A DNA stretch of 64,000 bases from Metarhizobium sp017305935 (GTDB lineage Bacteria; Pseudomonadota; Alphaproteobacteria; Rhizobiales; Rhizobiaceae): NCBI RefSeq assembly GCF_029601685.1, contig NZ_JARRIR010000004.1, positions 124,001 to 188,000 of the forward strand, given 5' to 3'. Shown in pieces: positions 51,452 to 61,997 of the stretch (its first letter is position 1; each line of letters opens with the position of its first letter). A model generated the notes under the pieces. The model saw only the letters and a list, made by a program, of their open reading frames with translations, was not told the origin of the DNA and did no database searches. Position numbers and translations under genes: made by a program.

Positions 51452-53557
51452 ATGCGCCCTGCTTTGCTCGATCCCCTGTTCGCTTCCGTTTCCTCCCTCC
51501 CCGGCGTCGGCCCGAAGCTGGGGGAACTTCTGGCGCGGCTGCTCGGCCGCGAGGATGCCGAGGATGCGCGCGTGCTCGACCTCCTGTTCCATGCGCCGAG
51601 TTCCATCGTCGACCGCCGCAACCAGCCGGGCATCGCGCTCGCCCCCGAAGGCGTGATCGTGACCATCACCGGCCGCATCGACCGCCACCAGCCGCCGCCG
51701 CCAGGCAAATCCTCGATGCCCTACCGCGTCTTCCTGCATGACCAGACCGGCGAGCTGGCGCTGACCTTCTTTCGCGCCAAGGGCGACTGGCTCAGCAAGG
51801 CACTGCCCATCGACGAGACCGTGACCGTCAGCGGCAAGGTCGACTGGTTCAACGGCCGCGCCTCCATGGTCCATCCCGATTACATGGTGAAGGCATCCGA
51901 GGCGCAGAACTTGCCGCTGGTCGAGCCGATCTATCCGATGACCGCGGGCCTTTCGTCGAAGGTGCTGCGCAAGGCGATCGACGGGGCGCTGGCCCGCCTG
52001 CCGGTGATGCCCGAATGGGCGGACCCGGCGCTGGCTCAGAAACAGGGTTTTCCCGAGGTCGACGAGGCCTTCCGCGCGCTGCATGATCCGCGCGACGAGA
52101 TGGATATCGATCCGCAGTCTCCGGCGCGGCGGCGGCTTGCCTATGACGAATTCCTGGCTGGGCAGGTATCGCTGTCGCTGGTGCGGCAGAAGCTGCGCAA
52201 GGTCGCCGGCCGGCCGGTTCACGCTACGGGAGCGATCAGCAAAAGAATTCTCGCCGCCCTGCCCTTTTCGCCCACCCGCAGCCAGACGGAAGCGGTGGCC
52301 GATATCCTCAAGGACATGGCCGGCAACCAGCGCATGCTGCGGCTGCTGCAGGGCGATGTCGGCTCCGGCAAGACGCTGGTGGCGCTGCTCTCCATGGCGG
52401 CGGCCGTCGAAAGCGGCGGACAGGCGGTGCTGATGGCCCCGACCGAAATCCTCGCCCGCCAGCATTTTTCGACCATCTCGAAGCTGGCCGACGCCGCCGG
52501 CATCACCGTCGACGTGCTGACCGGCCGCACCAAGGGTCGCGAGCGCGAGGCGATCCTCGAACGCATTGCATCCGGCGAAACCCAGATCGTCATCGGCACG
52601 CATGCGCTGTTCCAGGATGCCGTCGCCTATCACGACCTCGCGCTCGCCATCGTCGACGAACAGCACCGTTTCGGCGTGCATCAGCGCCTGCGCCTAACCG
52701 CCAAGGGCATCTCGCCGCATATGCTTGTCATGACCGCGACGCCGATCCCGCGCACGCTGGTGCTCGCCGCCTTCGGCGACATGGACGTTTCCAAGCTCAC
52801 CGAAAAGCCGGCCGGCCGCAAGCCGATCCAGACCGTCACCGTACCGACCGAGCGAATCGGCGATATCGTTAGCCGGCTCAAAAGCGCCATTTCCGAGGGC
52901 AAGAAGGCCTACTGGATCTGCCCGCTGGTCGAGGAATCGGAGGAATCCGACCTGATGTCGGCGGAGGAGCGCCATGCGACGCTGGCGCAGGTCTTCGGCG
53001 CCAATGTCGGCCTCGTGCATGGCCGGATGAGCGGCAGCGAGAAGGATGCCGTGATGCTCGCCTTCAAGAACGGCGAGTTGCGGCTGCTGGTGGCGACGAC
53101 GGTGGTCGAGGTCGGCGTCGACGTGCCGGATGCGACGATCATGGTCATCGAGCATGCCGAGCGCTTCGGCCTTGCCCAGCTCCACCAGTTGCGCGGCCGC
53201 GTCGGGCGCGGCGACGAGGCTTCCACCTGCATCCTGCTCTACAAGGGGCCGCTCAGCGAGACCGGCCATGCGCGGCTGTCGATCCTGCGCGACACGGAAG
53301 ACGGTTTCGTCATCGCCGAGGAGGATCTGAAGCTGCGCGGCGAAGGCGAGTTGCTCGGCACCCGCCAATCCGGCACGCCGGGTTTCCGCATTGCCAGTCT
53401 CGAAGCCCATGGCGACCTGCTGGAAATCGCCCGCAAGGATGCGGCCTATCTGCTGGAAAAGGATCCAGAATTGACGAGCGCCCGAGGCGAAGCGATCCGT
53501 ACCCTGCTCTATCTGCACCGCCGCGATGAAGCGATCCGTTTCCTCAGGGCCGGATAA
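51452..53557 (+). CDS. recG: ATP-dependent DNA helicase RecG
   Basis: A 701-residue helicase that remodels stalled forks and Holliday junctions. The N-terminal wedge domain starts at MRPALLDPLFASVSSLPGVG. Walker A is QGDVGSGKTLVAL, Walker B is VDEQHRFGVHQR, and TATPIPRTLVL and QLRGRVGRG complete the motor. The ATG at 51452 is the canonical start; a TTG three codons upstream is open. Confidence 0.97.
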   Translation: MRPALLDPLFASVSSLPGVGPKLGELLARLLGREDAEDARVLDLLFHAPSSIVDRRNQPGIALAPEGVIVTITGRIDRHQPPPPGKSSMPYRVFLHDQTGELALTFFRAKGDWLSKALPIDETVTVSGKVDWFNGRASMVHPDYMVKASEAQNLPLVEPIYPMTAGLSSKVLRKAIDGALARLPVMPEWADPALAQKQGFPEVDEAFRALHDPRDEMDIDPQSPARRRLAYDEFLAGQVSLSLVRQKLRKVAGRPVHATGAISKRILAALPFSPTRSQTEAVADILKDMAGNQRMLRLLQGDVGSGKTLVALLSMAAAVESGGQAVLMAPTEILARQHFSTISKLADAAGITVDVLTGRTKGREREAILERIASGETQIVIGTHALFQDAVAYHDLALAIVDEQHRFGVHQRLRLTAKGISPHMLVMTATPIPRTLVLAAFGDMDVSKLTEKPAGRKPIQTVTVPTERIGDIVSRLKSAISEGKKAYWICPLVEESEESDLMSAEERHATLAQVFGANVGLVHGRMSGSEKDAVMLAFKNGELRLLVATTVVEVGVDVPDATIMVIEHAERFGLAQLHQLRGRVGRGDEASTCILLYKGPLSETGHARLSILRDTEDGFVIAEEDLKLRGEGELLGTRQSGTPGFRIASLEAHGDLLEIARKDAAYLLEKDPELTSARGEAIRTLLYLHRRDEAIRFLRAG

Positions 53558-53566
53558 ATTAGTCGG

Positions 53567-54235
53567 CTAAGCATCTACTGGCGTTGTCTTCTCGACATAA
53601 TCGGGCGTGATCAGTCCGCCTGAGATTAGTAGCTTGGCGCCATCCTCTGCGCTCATGTCGAGCACGATGACGTCCTTCTTCGGCACGAACAGCAGGAAGC
53701 CGGCGGTCGGCACCGGGGTCGGAGGCAGGAAGACGGTGACCATTTCCTGCCCCAGGCGATCGAAACGGCTGGCGATTTCGCCCTTGGCATCGCCGGCGAT
53801 GAACACCAGCGACCACAGGCCCGGGCTCGGATACTGGATCAACCCGACCTTCTTGAAGGTGGTCGAACGCTCCTGCAACACGGTCTCGAAAATCTGCTTG
53901 ATGGAACTGTGGACGGTGCGGACCATCGGTGTGCGCCGCAGGATCGATTCGCCGAAATTGACGATGGAACGGCCGATCAGGTTCTTGCCGAGAAAGCCGA
54001 TGATGGTGATGAACACCACCGCGATCAGCAGGCCGAAGCCCGGAACGGCGAATTTCAGGTAGCTTTCAGGATTGTAGCGCGCGGGGATATAGGGCTTTAC
54101 CCAGCTATCCGCCCAGTGAATGAACGTCCAGGTCAGCCAGATGGTAATCGCTATCGGTGCGCAAATGATCAACCCGGTCAGGAAGTTGTTGCGCACCCGC
54201 GTGGCGATGCCTTCGCTCTTCGGAGTGTCCGTCAT
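53567..54235 (-). CDS. DUF502 family membrane protein
   Basis: A 222-residue protein with two membrane segments (LTGLIICAPIAITIWLTWTF and GFGLLIAVVFITIIGFLGKN) followed by a beta-rich soluble part (STTFKKVGLIQYPSPGLWSL). It matches the DUF502 pattern; no function is established. Its stop is 9 bases from that of recG. Confidence 0.88.
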   Translation of the reverse strand: MTDTPKSEGIATRVRNNFLTGLIICAPIAITIWLTWTFIHWADSWVKPYIPARYNPESYLKFAVPGFGLLIAVVFITIIGFLGKNLIGRSIVNFGESILRRTPMVRTVHSSIKQIFETVLQERSTTFKKVGLIQYPSPGLWSLVFIAGDAKGEIASRFDRLGQEMVTVFLPPTPVPTAGFLLFVPKKDVIVLDMSAEDGAKLLISGGLITPDYVEKTTPVDA

Positions 54236-54259
54236 GTGCCGCCCGAACGTTCCGCCGCG

Positions 54260-54754
54260 TCAACAGTCGAATGCTTCATGATACCGAACATTGCCGCAAG
54301 CCATCGGGCCTGACAAGGCAAGCGCCAAAAAATATTGCGGCGCACAACCGGGGAAGACGACGCCCTCCTCGTTGCGGAAGCCGAATTTCTTATAAAACTC
54401 CGGGTCGCCCATGACGACGCAGCCCTTCGCACCGGCAGCGGCCAAGCGCTGCAGGCCTTCGCGGATCAGCGCCGAGCCGATGCCCTTGCCCTGCGCTTCC
54501 GGGGCAACGGAGACCGGCCCGAGTCCATACCAGTCCGCCGTGCCGTCGTCGATGGACACGGGCGAAAAGGCGATATGGCCGACGACCCCTGCGCCCTCCT
54601 CCGCCACCAGCGACAGCGTCAGGGCGTTTTCGGCGCGCAGGCGGGCGACGATGATGTGTTCGGTCTGGTTGCTATGAGGGTGGTCCGCGAAGGCGGCGAC
54701 GGTCACGGCCTCGATGGCGGCGGCATCCCCAGGCCTTTCGGCGCGCAGCATCAT
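54260..54754 (-). CDS. GNAT-family N-acetyltransferase
   Basis: A 164-residue acetyltransferase. The acetyl-CoA loop is GPVSVAPEAQGKGIGSALIR, and the C-terminal GCVVMGDPEFYKKFGF is typical of the YhbS-like subgroup. Substrate unknown. It is the gene downstream of glmS and overlaps it by four bases (ATGA), so it is cotranscribed with glmS. Confidence 0.9.
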   Translation of the reverse strand: MMLRAERPGDAAAIEAVTVAAFADHPHSNQTEHIIVARLRAENALTLSLVAEEGAGVVGHIAFSPVSIDDGTADWYGLGPVSVAPEAQGKGIGSALIREGLQRLAAAGAKGCVVMGDPEFYKKFGFRNEEGVVFPGCAPQYFLALALSGPMACGNVRYHEAFDC

Positions 54755-56577
54755 TCGACGGTCACCGACTTGGCGAGGTTGCGGGGCTGATCGACATCCG
54801 TGCCCATGAAGACGGCGGTGTGATAGGCGAGCAACTGGATCGGCAGCGAGAAGATCATCGGCGCGATGATCTCGTCGACTTCCGGCAGGACGATGGTGGC
54901 GACGGTCGGCAGGGTCGAGGCGGCCGCGCCCTTCTCGTCGGTGATGAAGATGATGCGGCCGCCGCGGGCGGCGACTTCCTGCATGTTCGACACCGTCTTT
55001 TCGAAGAAGCGGTCATGCGGGGCGATGACGATGACCGGCATGTTCTCGTCGATCAGGGCGATGGGGCCATGCTTCAGCTCGCCGGCGGCATAGCCTTCGG
55101 CATGGATATAGGAGATTTCCTTGAGTTTCAGCGCCCCTTCCATCGCCAGCGGGTAGCTGGTACCGCGACCGATATAGAGCACGTCCTTGCATTTCGACAG
55201 CTCGCGCGACAGCGCTTCCATCTGCGGCTGGATGAGGTTCAGCACCCGGCTCATGATGCGAGGCATTTCGGTGAGGTGCCGCACCAGCGTCTTTTCGGTG
55301 GCTTCGTCGATGGTGCCACGGGCACGCGCCGCGCCGATGGCGAGCGAGGCAAGCACCGCGAGCTGGCAGGTGAAGGCCTTGGTCGAGGCGACGCCGATTT
55401 CCGGGCCGGCGAGGATCGGGAAGATGGCATCGGCCTCGCGCGCGATGGTCGATTCGGTGACGTTGACCACCGCGCCGATCTTCAGCCCCTGCTCCTTGCA
55501 ATAGCGCAGCGAGGCCAGCGTGTCGGCGGTCTCGCCGGATTGGGAAATGAACAGTGCGGCCTGATCGGGCGATAGCGGCATTTCGCGATAACGGAATTCC
55601 GAGGCGACGTCGATTTCCACCGGCAGGCGGGCGTAACGCTCGAACCAGTATTTGCCGATGGAGGCGGCGAGGAAGGCGGTGCCGCAGGCGGACATCGCCA
55701 GGCCCGTTACCTTGGAAAAATCGATGGTGCCGCTATCGAAGCGCGCGCGCCGCTCGGCGAAATCGACGTAATGGCTGAGCGCATGGGAAATGACTTCCGG
55801 CTGCTCATAAATCTCCTTTTCCATGAAGTGTCGGTGGTTGCCTTTGTCGACCAGATAGGCGGCGGCCTGGGTTATCTGGCGCGGGCGCGAGACCGGGCTA
55901 CCGCTCAGATCGAAGATGAAGACCCCGTCCTTGCCGACGATGGCCCAGTCGCCATCGTGGAGATAGGTGACCTCGTTGGTGAAGGGCGACAGCGCCACCG
56001 CATCCGAGCCGAGATAGACCTCCCCCCGGCCATAGCCGATGGCGAGCGGCGGGCCGGAGCGGGCGGCCATCAGCGTCGACGGATCGTCCTCGAACATCAC
56101 CGCCAGCGCATAGGCGCCGGTGACGCGCTTCAGCATTTCATGCATGGCCTGGCGACGGCCGAGGCCTTCGCGGCGATAGCGCGCCAGAAGCTGGGCGACG
56201 ACTTCCGTATCCGTCTGCGTCTCGAAGGTCGCGCCGCCGGCGATCAGTTCCTGCTTGATCTCGGCGAAATTCTCGATGATGCCGTTATGGACGACGGCGA
56301 CCCCATCGACGAAATGCGGGTGGGCATTGGTCTCGTTCGGCACGCCGTGCGTCGCCCATCGAGTATGAGCAATGCCGATATTGCCGGGAAGCGGCTCCTT
56401 CGCCAGCACGCCGCGCAGGTTGACGAGCTTGCCTTCGGCGCGACGCCGGTCCAGCTTGCCCTCATTTATGGTGGCGACGCCGGCGGAATCATAGCCGCGA
56501 TACTCGAGACGGGTCAGCGCGTCGACAAGGCGCTCCGCCACAGGGCCAGTCCCGACGATCCCGACAATTCCGCACAT
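54751..56577 (-). CDS. glmS: Glucosamine-6-phosphate synthase
   Basis: A 608-residue glutamine-fructose-6-phosphate aminotransferase. The mature N-terminus has the nucleophile Cys2 (MCGIVGIVG), with HTRWATHG and NGIIENF in the glutaminase half and two SIS domains (SQSGETADTLASL, GRGTSYPLAMEGALKLKE). It ends DQPRNLAKSVTVE, as usual. The glmS 3' end is the Tn7 attachment site in many bacteria, but no transposon lies here. Confidence 0.98.
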   Translation of the reverse strand: MCGIVGIVGTGPVAERLVDALTRLEYRGYDSAGVATINEGKLDRRRAEGKLVNLRGVLAKEPLPGNIGIAHTRWATHGVPNETNAHPHFVDGVAVVHNGIIENFAEIKQELIAGGATFETQTDTEVVAQLLARYRREGLGRRQAMHEMLKRVTGAYALAVMFEDDPSTLMAARSGPPLAIGYGRGEVYLGSDAVALSPFTNEVTYLHDGDWAIVGKDGVFIFDLSGSPVSRPRQITQAAAYLVDKGNHRHFMEKEIYEQPEVISHALSHYVDFAERRARFDSGTIDFSKVTGLAMSACGTAFLAASIGKYWFERYARLPVEIDVASEFRYREMPLSPDQAALFISQSGETADTLASLRYCKEQGLKIGAVVNVTESTIAREADAIFPILAGPEIGVASTKAFTCQLAVLASLAIGAARARGTIDEATEKTLVRHLTEMPRIMSRVLNLIQPQMEALSRELSKCKDVLYIGRGTSYPLAMEGALKLKEISYIHAEGYAAGELKHGPIALIDENMPVIVIAPHDRFFEKTVSNMQEVAARGGRIIFITDEKGAAASTLPTVATIVLPEVDEIIAPMIFSLPIQLLAYHTAVFMGTDVDQPRNLAKSVTVE

Positions 56578-56676
56578 GCAAGCCTCCTGAAACAGTCCGC
56601 ATTTTTGTATGCGGCAGTCCTAACTTTTTCAGCGGTTTACGCAACCCGCCCATCGGTCACATTCGATTTCGCCAGG

Positions 56677-58041
56677 TTACGACTTCGCCGCTTTTTTCGC
56701 AGCCTTCAGCGCCAGCGCCCGCTCACGGATCAGCTTTGCGCGGCCGGGCTTGGTCTCCTGCCGGGCGCGGCCGAGCGCCAGGGCCTCATCCGGCACGTCG
56801 ACGGTGATGACGCTGCCCGATGCCACGTAAGCGCCGTCGCCGATGCTGACGGGGGCGACGAGAGCCGAATTCGAGCCGATAAAACTGTTCTCGCCGATGC
56901 GGGTCAGGTGCTTGTTGACGCCGTCGTAATTGCAGGTGATCGTTCCGGCGCCGATATTGCTGCCGGCGCCGATGATGGCGTCGCCGATATAGGTCAGGTG
57001 GTTGACCTTGGCCCCCCGGCCGATATCGCCGTTCTTCACCTCGCAGAAATTGCCGACCTTGGAGTCTTCCGCCAGTTTCGCACCGGGGCGCAGGCGAGCG
57101 AAGGGGCCGACGGTCGCGCCGGTCGCGATATGTGCGCCCTCGATATGGCTGAAGGCATGGATGACGGCGCCGCTTTCGATGGTGACACCGGGGCCGAAGA
57201 CGACATTCGGCTCGATCAGCACATCCTGACCGATGACGGTGTCATGCGACAGGAACACGGTTTCCGGGGCGATCATCGAGACACCGGAAATCATCAGTTC
57301 ATGGCGGCGGCGCTGCTGCCAGAGCTTTTCGATGGCGGCGAGTTCGGCGCGGTTGTTGCAGCCGGTCAGTTCTTCTTCCGGCGCATCGACGGCAACCGCA
57401 TGGCCGCCGAGCGAGCGGGCAATTTCCACGAGATCGGTGAGGTAGAATTCGCCCTTGGCATTGTTGTTGCCGATGCGGCCGAGCAGGTCGAGCGCCTTGC
57501 GACCGTTGATCGCCATCAAGCCGCTGTTGCACCAGGTAACCGCACGTTCGGCGTCGCTGGCATCCTTCTCCTCGCGGATGGCGATCAACTCGCCGTCCGC
57601 GACCAGCAGGCGGCCATAGCCGGTGGGATTGTCGGTGTGGAAACCGATGACCACGACGTCATTGCCGGCGGCCAGACCCTCGCGGGCGGCGCGCAGCGGC
57701 GCATCCGTGATCAGCGGCACGTCACCGTAAGCGACGAGGATATCATCGTAGCCGCGCCCGATCGCCTCGCGGGCAGCGAGCACGGCATGGCCGGTGCCGA
57801 GGCGTTCGGTCTGCAGCACCGGCGTCACCGAGGCGCCGGCCACGGATGCGGCCGCCGCAACCTCCTCGGCATTGCGGCCGACCACCAGCGCCACATCGGA
57901 AATGCCGGTACGGACGATGGCGTCCATGACATGGGCGATCATCGGTCGGCCGGCGACCGGATGCAGCACCTTGGACATCGACGACTTCATCCGGGTGCTT
58001 TCCCCGGCGGCAAGGATGACGGCAAGGCAGGTGCGTTCCAT
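56677..58041 (-). CDS. glmU: GlmU: glucosamine-1-P acetyltransferase and UDP-GlcNAc pyrophosphorylase
   Basis: A 454-residue bifunctional enzyme for UDP-N-acetylglucosamine. The nucleotidyltransferase begins CLAVILAAGESTRMKS and VLHPVAGRPMI; the C-terminal left-handed beta helix follows (DTVIGQDVLIEPNVVFGPGV) with NYDGVNKHLTRIG. GGAG precedes the ATG at 58041; a longer frame to 58134 is open but gives an atypical N-terminus. It lies upstream of glmS in the same direction, 99 bases apart. Confidence 0.97.
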   Translation of the reverse strand: MERTCLAVILAAGESTRMKSSMSKVLHPVAGRPMIAHVMDAIVRTGISDVALVVGRNAEEVAAAASVAGASVTPVLQTERLGTGHAVLAAREAIGRGYDDILVAYGDVPLITDAPLRAAREGLAAGNDVVVIGFHTDNPTGYGRLLVADGELIAIREEKDASDAERAVTWCNSGLMAINGRKALDLLGRIGNNNAKGEFYLTDLVEIARSLGGHAVAVDAPEEELTGCNNRAELAAIEKLWQQRRRHELMISGVSMIAPETVFLSHDTVIGQDVLIEPNVVFGPGVTIESGAVIHAFSHIEGAHIATGATVGPFARLRPGAKLAEDSKVGNFCEVKNGDIGRGAKVNHLTYIGDAIIGAGSNIGAGTITCNYDGVNKHLTRIGENSFIGSNSALVAPVSIGDGAYVASGSVITVDVPDEALALGRARQETKPGRAKLIRERALALKAAKKAAKS

Positions 58042-58211
58042 GAGAATCTCCGCGAGGCGTTGGTGTATCCGCCCGGACTGCGTAAAGGCAGTCGCGCCGG
58101 GCGGCAAGTCACAGTCGCATCCCAAGACAAACAATCCGTGACGGCAGGTCCGAACGAAAACGGACGGGAATTGCTTCCCGCCCGCCCGTCTCTTGCCGTC
58201 CCGCGAAAGGC

Positions 58212-60134
58212 TCAGCTCTGTTCGCGCGCCCTGGTCGTCGCCTCGAAAGCCTTCACGACATAATCATCCCGGCCGTAAACGTCGTCGAAGTATTCGACCT
58301 CGTCGTTCTTGTTCGGCCATGCCGTGAAGTAGGCGACATAGACCGGGATCTTCTGTGGAACGGCGACCGCCTTGTTCTTGCCGGCCGCGATCTGCTTGGC
58401 GACGTCGTCGACGCTGGTGCCGAGAACGGCTGCCGCCATGGCGCGCGGATCGGACAGGCGCACACAGCCGTGGCTGAGGGCACGCATATCCTTCTTGAAG
58501 AAGCTCTTCTGCGGCGTGTCATGCATGTAGATCGCATGGCTGTTGGGGAACAGGATCTTCAGTTCGCCCAGCGCATTGTCGCCGCTCGGCGGCTGGCGCA
58601 CCGAGATGGCGTTGGTCGAGCCGTACCAGTTGACGCTGCTGGACGACACGGCCTGACCGTTGACGGCGACCTCGTAGCCCATGCGATCGAGATAACCGGG
58701 ATCAGCGCGCAGCTTCGGCAGCATCTCGTTGATGATGATCGACTGCGGAACGCCCCAGAAGGGATTGAACTCGACGGTCTGGATCTCGTCTTCGAAGAAG
58801 AACGTCTGGTGCGCCTTTGAGCCGACGACGGTGCGCATCGACAGCTCTTCGCGGTTGTTGTTGTGGTAGTAGACCATGAAGGCCGGCTGGTTGATGAAGA
58901 CATAGCGGCTGCCCAAATCGTTCGGCAGCCAGCGCGCCTGCTCCATGGCGACGATCAGCTTCTGCTGCTTCGCGCCGTCGCTATGGCCGATGAGCGCCCG
59001 CACGGTCGCCTGCCCGATGACGCCATCCGGCTTCAGCCCACGCTCCTTCTGGAAAGCCTCGACGAGATCGACGATTTCGGGCGTATAGTCCTGCGCGGCC
59101 GTGGCCGTCGCCAGAGTCGTGGCGTGAGCGGCCTTCAGGTCGGCCGAGCCCGAGCGGGCGATGGCGGCGACGATGTTCGGCAACTGGTCGGACGTGCCGC
59201 CCGGCTTGAGAGCGCCGGTCAGCGTGATCGAAATCGGCTGGGCGCCCTCGCCCTGCTCGGCGCGCAGCTTCGCAAGCTCCGCCTTCAGCGCCGCGAATTG
59301 CGGGCTGGAAGGCGAGCGGCTGTTGAGATAGGCGGCGATGTCGGGCGAAGCGGACGCCACCTTCATGACACCGGCCAGATTGACCGTCTTGCGCTTGAAA
59401 TCGTGATAGCCGGAAATGCGGTTGGGATCGACGCGGCCGCGCACGGTGTCCTGCACATAGGCGAGCATCCTGGCGGAGAGATCCAGCTCAAACTGCATCA
59501 GGCCGCGGGCGCGTCCTTCGGCATCGGCCGGGTCGGCGGGCTCGGTCGGCAGCGACACGGCATAGTCGCGTGGGTCGAGGCCGACATCGGCGGCCGCATT
59601 TAGCACGTCGATCGCCGCGCGGGCCTTGTCGGTCACCTGCTCGCCGGCGACCCAGAGAAGGGGCGCGCCGTCGCCGTAATAGGTTTCCAGAGCCTTGGCG
59701 ATATCGTCGGGCGCCATTACCCTGGCTTCCGACATGGTGCGGCGCTGGCCGAGACCATCGGACGGGCTCGGCGCCAAGCCGACCTCGCTCGGTTCGGCGG
59801 TGACGGCGCCGGTGACGACCGGATCGGCGAATCGGGCCGTCGAGACGAGGCGCAGGCCATCGGCCTTGTAGGTGTAGTAAGTCGGGCCGGTGACCTTGGG
59901 CAGCGGCTTCGGCTCGGAAGGCGCGGCCATCGCCTCCTGTGCGGGGCTCGTCGCCATCGGCATGGCCACGCCCGGCAGAGCCTGCTGCTGCGCCTGGCGG
60001 CCCGGCGATTGCGCCAGCTTGTTGCTGCGCAGAAAATCGAACAACGTGCCGGCCGACGCCGGCTGAGCGCCGAGGAACGCCACACTGCACATCAGACCCA
60101 GCGCCAGCGCGCCGACACTCCGGTATTTCGTCAT
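58212..60134 (-). CDS. L,D-transpeptidase (YcbB/LdtD-like)
   Basis: A 640-residue periplasmic enzyme making 3-3 cross-links in peptidoglycan. A signal peptide (SVGALALGLMCSVAFLGAQP) follows the ATG at 60134; upstream in-frame ATGs at 60146 and 60155 are possible. A peptidoglycan-binding domain (LVEAFQKERGLKPDGVIGQA) precedes the YkuD catalytic domain with the Cys motif SHGCVRLSDP. A long proline/alanine region lies after the signal. Confidence 0.92.
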   Translation of the reverse strand: MTKYRSVGALALGLMCSVAFLGAQPASAGTLFDFLRSNKLAQSPGRQAQQQALPGVAMPMATSPAQEAMAAPSEPKPLPKVTGPTYYTYKADGLRLVSTARFADPVVTGAVTAEPSEVGLAPSPSDGLGQRRTMSEARVMAPDDIAKALETYYGDGAPLLWVAGEQVTDKARAAIDVLNAAADVGLDPRDYAVSLPTEPADPADAEGRARGLMQFELDLSARMLAYVQDTVRGRVDPNRISGYHDFKRKTVNLAGVMKVASASPDIAAYLNSRSPSSPQFAALKAELAKLRAEQGEGAQPISITLTGALKPGGTSDQLPNIVAAIARSGSADLKAAHATTLATATAAQDYTPEIVDLVEAFQKERGLKPDGVIGQATVRALIGHSDGAKQQKLIVAMEQARWLPNDLGSRYVFINQPAFMVYYHNNNREELSMRTVVGSKAHQTFFFEDEIQTVEFNPFWGVPQSIIINEMLPKLRADPGYLDRMGYEVAVNGQAVSSSSVNWYGSTNAISVRQPPSGDNALGELKILFPNSHAIYMHDTPQKSFFKKDMRALSHGCVRLSDPRAMAAAVLGTSVDDVAKQIAAGKNKAVAVPQKIPVYVAYFTAWPNKNDEVEYFDDVYGRDDYVVKAFEATTRAREQS

Positions 60135-60576
60135 GTAAAAAGTCATCCCCGTCATCTGAGGTCGGCACCGCCCCGGCGCATTCTTGATAAAACGCAGTGT
60201 TACTGGATCGTCCCTGCGTTGAAAAGCAAACGGCCGGGTACGGACGGTTATTCGCGACGACCTGTTTCCGAAAAAACACGGCCGCTTCGTGCATACTGAC
60301 ATTCATACAAAATTATGAAATGATTGGTTAATTTTTCGCGATTTTTTTCGCCAGCCTTGTTTGCGACATCAGGGGCGCCCATGCAATTCGTTGAAATCAT
60401 TGTGGCTGTGTCCGGAAAGCAACGACATCGGCCTTTGGGGTCGGACGTTCACCATAACGTGAAGCTCTGTCCCCCCGCCGTCCGGCCGCATCGCTCATCT
60501 TGACGCTGGCGGCGGCCGAGGCGGGCACCCATACTAGAGCGCAGGGAGACCCCCCTGACGCCACGGAAGGAAGACC
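60135..60576. other. Intergenic stretch upstream of fumC
   Basis: About 440 bases between divergent genes without a frame I support. It includes the leader of the L,D-transpeptidase gene and, on the other side, the fumC promoter with AAGGAAG close to the fumC start. Confidence 0.5.
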
Positions 60577-61968
60577 ATGAGCACCACCCGCACCGAAACC
60601 GATACCTTCGGCCCTATCGAGGTTGCCAGCGACCGCTACTGGGGCGCGCAGGCCGAGCGCTCGCGCGGCAATTTCAAGATCGGCTGGGAAAAGCAGCCGC
60701 TGTCGATCGTGCGCGCGCTCGGCATCGTCAAGCAGGCGGCGGCGCGCGCCAACATGGCGCTCGGCCATCTCGACCCCGAGCTCGGCAAAACCATCGTCGC
60801 GGCGGCGCAGGAGGTCATCGACGGCAAGCTGAACGAACACTTCCCGCTGGTCGTCTGGCAGACCGGCTCGGGCACGCAATCGAACATGAACGCCAACGAG
60901 GTGATCTCCAACCGCGCGATCGAGATGCTGGGCGGGGTGATGGGCTCCAAGAAGCCGGTGCATCCCAACGATCACGTCAACATGAGCCAGTCGTCTAACG
61001 ACACCTATCCGACGGCCATGCACATCGCCTGCGCCGAAGTGATCGTCCACCGCCTGCTGCCGGCGCTGAAGCACCTGCACGGGGCGCTGGAAGCCAAGCG
61101 CAAAAGCTTCGACCACATCATCAAGATCGGCCGCACCCATACGCAGGATGCGACGCCGCTGACGCTGGGGCAGGAATTCTCCGGCTATGCCGCGCAGGTC
61201 GCCTCCTCCATCCGCCGCATCGAGCTGACGCTGCCCGGCCTCTACGAGCTGGCGCAGGGCGGCACCGCCGTCGGCACCGGGCTGAACGCGCCCATCGGCT
61301 TTGCCGAGAAGGTGGCTGAGGAGATCGCCGGCATCACCGGCCTGCCCTTCGTCACCGCGCCGAACAAGTTCGAGGCGCTGGCTGCCCATGACGCCATGGT
61401 CTTTGCCCATGGCGCGATCAACACGGCGGCTGCCGCCCTGTTCAAGATCGCCAACGACATCCGCCTGCTCGGCTCCGGCCCCCGCGCCGGTCTCGGCGAG
61501 CTTGCGCTGCCGGAAAACGAGCCGGGCTCGTCGATCATGCCCGGCAAGGTAAACCCGACGCAATGCGAGGCGCTGACCCAGGTTTGCGTGCAGGTGTTCG
61601 GCAATCATGCGGCGCTGACCTTCGCCGACAGCCAGGGCCATTTCGAGCTGAACGTCTACAATCCGGTGATGGCCTACAACTTCCTGCAATCGGTGCAGTT
61701 GCTCGGCGATGCCAGCGTCTCCTTCACCGACAATTGCGTCACCGGCATCGAGGCGCGCGAGGACAATATCCGTCATGGCGTCGAGCGTTCGCTGATGCTA
61801 GTCACCGCGCTTGCCCCGACCATCGGCTACGACAGTGCCGCCAAAATCGCCAAGACCGCCCACAAGAACGGCACGACGCTGCGCGAGGAGGCCCTGAAGA
61901 CCGGCCTCGTCACCGCCGAGCAGTACGATTCCATCGTGCGTCCCGAGCGGATGATCCAGCCCGGTTGA
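60577..61968 (+). CDS. fumC: Class II fumarate hydratase
   Basis: A 463-residue fumarase without iron-sulphur cluster. It has the fumarase/aspartase signature GSSIMPGKVNPTQCE near residue 317 and MSQSSNDTYPTAMHIA. The start METs the AAGGAAG site. It is followed by a terminator and then the class I fumarase gene, so both isozymes lie in tandem. Confidence 0.97.
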   Translation: MSTTRTETDTFGPIEVASDRYWGAQAERSRGNFKIGWEKQPLSIVRALGIVKQAAARANMALGHLDPELGKTIVAAAQEVIDGKLNEHFPLVVWQTGSGTQSNMNANEVISNRAIEMLGGVMGSKKPVHPNDHVNMSQSSNDTYPTAMHIACAEVIVHRLLPALKHLHGALEAKRKSFDHIIKIGRTHTQDATPLTLGQEFSGYAAQVASSIRRIELTLPGLYELAQGGTAVGTGLNAPIGFAEKVAEEIAGITGLPFVTAPNKFEALAAHDAMVFAHGAINTAAAALFKIANDIRLLGSGPRAGLGELALPENEPGSSIMPGKVNPTQCEALTQVCVQVFGNHAALTFADSQGHFELNVYNPVMAYNFLQSVQLLGDASVSFTDNCVTGIEAREDNIRHGVERSLMLVTALAPTIGYDSAAKIAKTAHKNGTTLREEALKTGLVTAEQYDSIVRPERMIQPG

Positions 61969-61997
61969 AGGAGTTGAAACCATACTTCGCATGAAAG

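Noticed and set aside
54751..54800. glmS 3' end as a Tn7 attachment site
   Set aside because: The tns operon is more than 30 kb away and the glmS end is followed directly by an overlapping acetyltransferase gene, so nothing is inserted here.
55771..58263. Long plus-strand frame (830 codons)
   Set aside because: It lies opposite glmS and glmU; the His/Asp/Gly-rich translation is typical of the antisense strand of a GC-rich gene.
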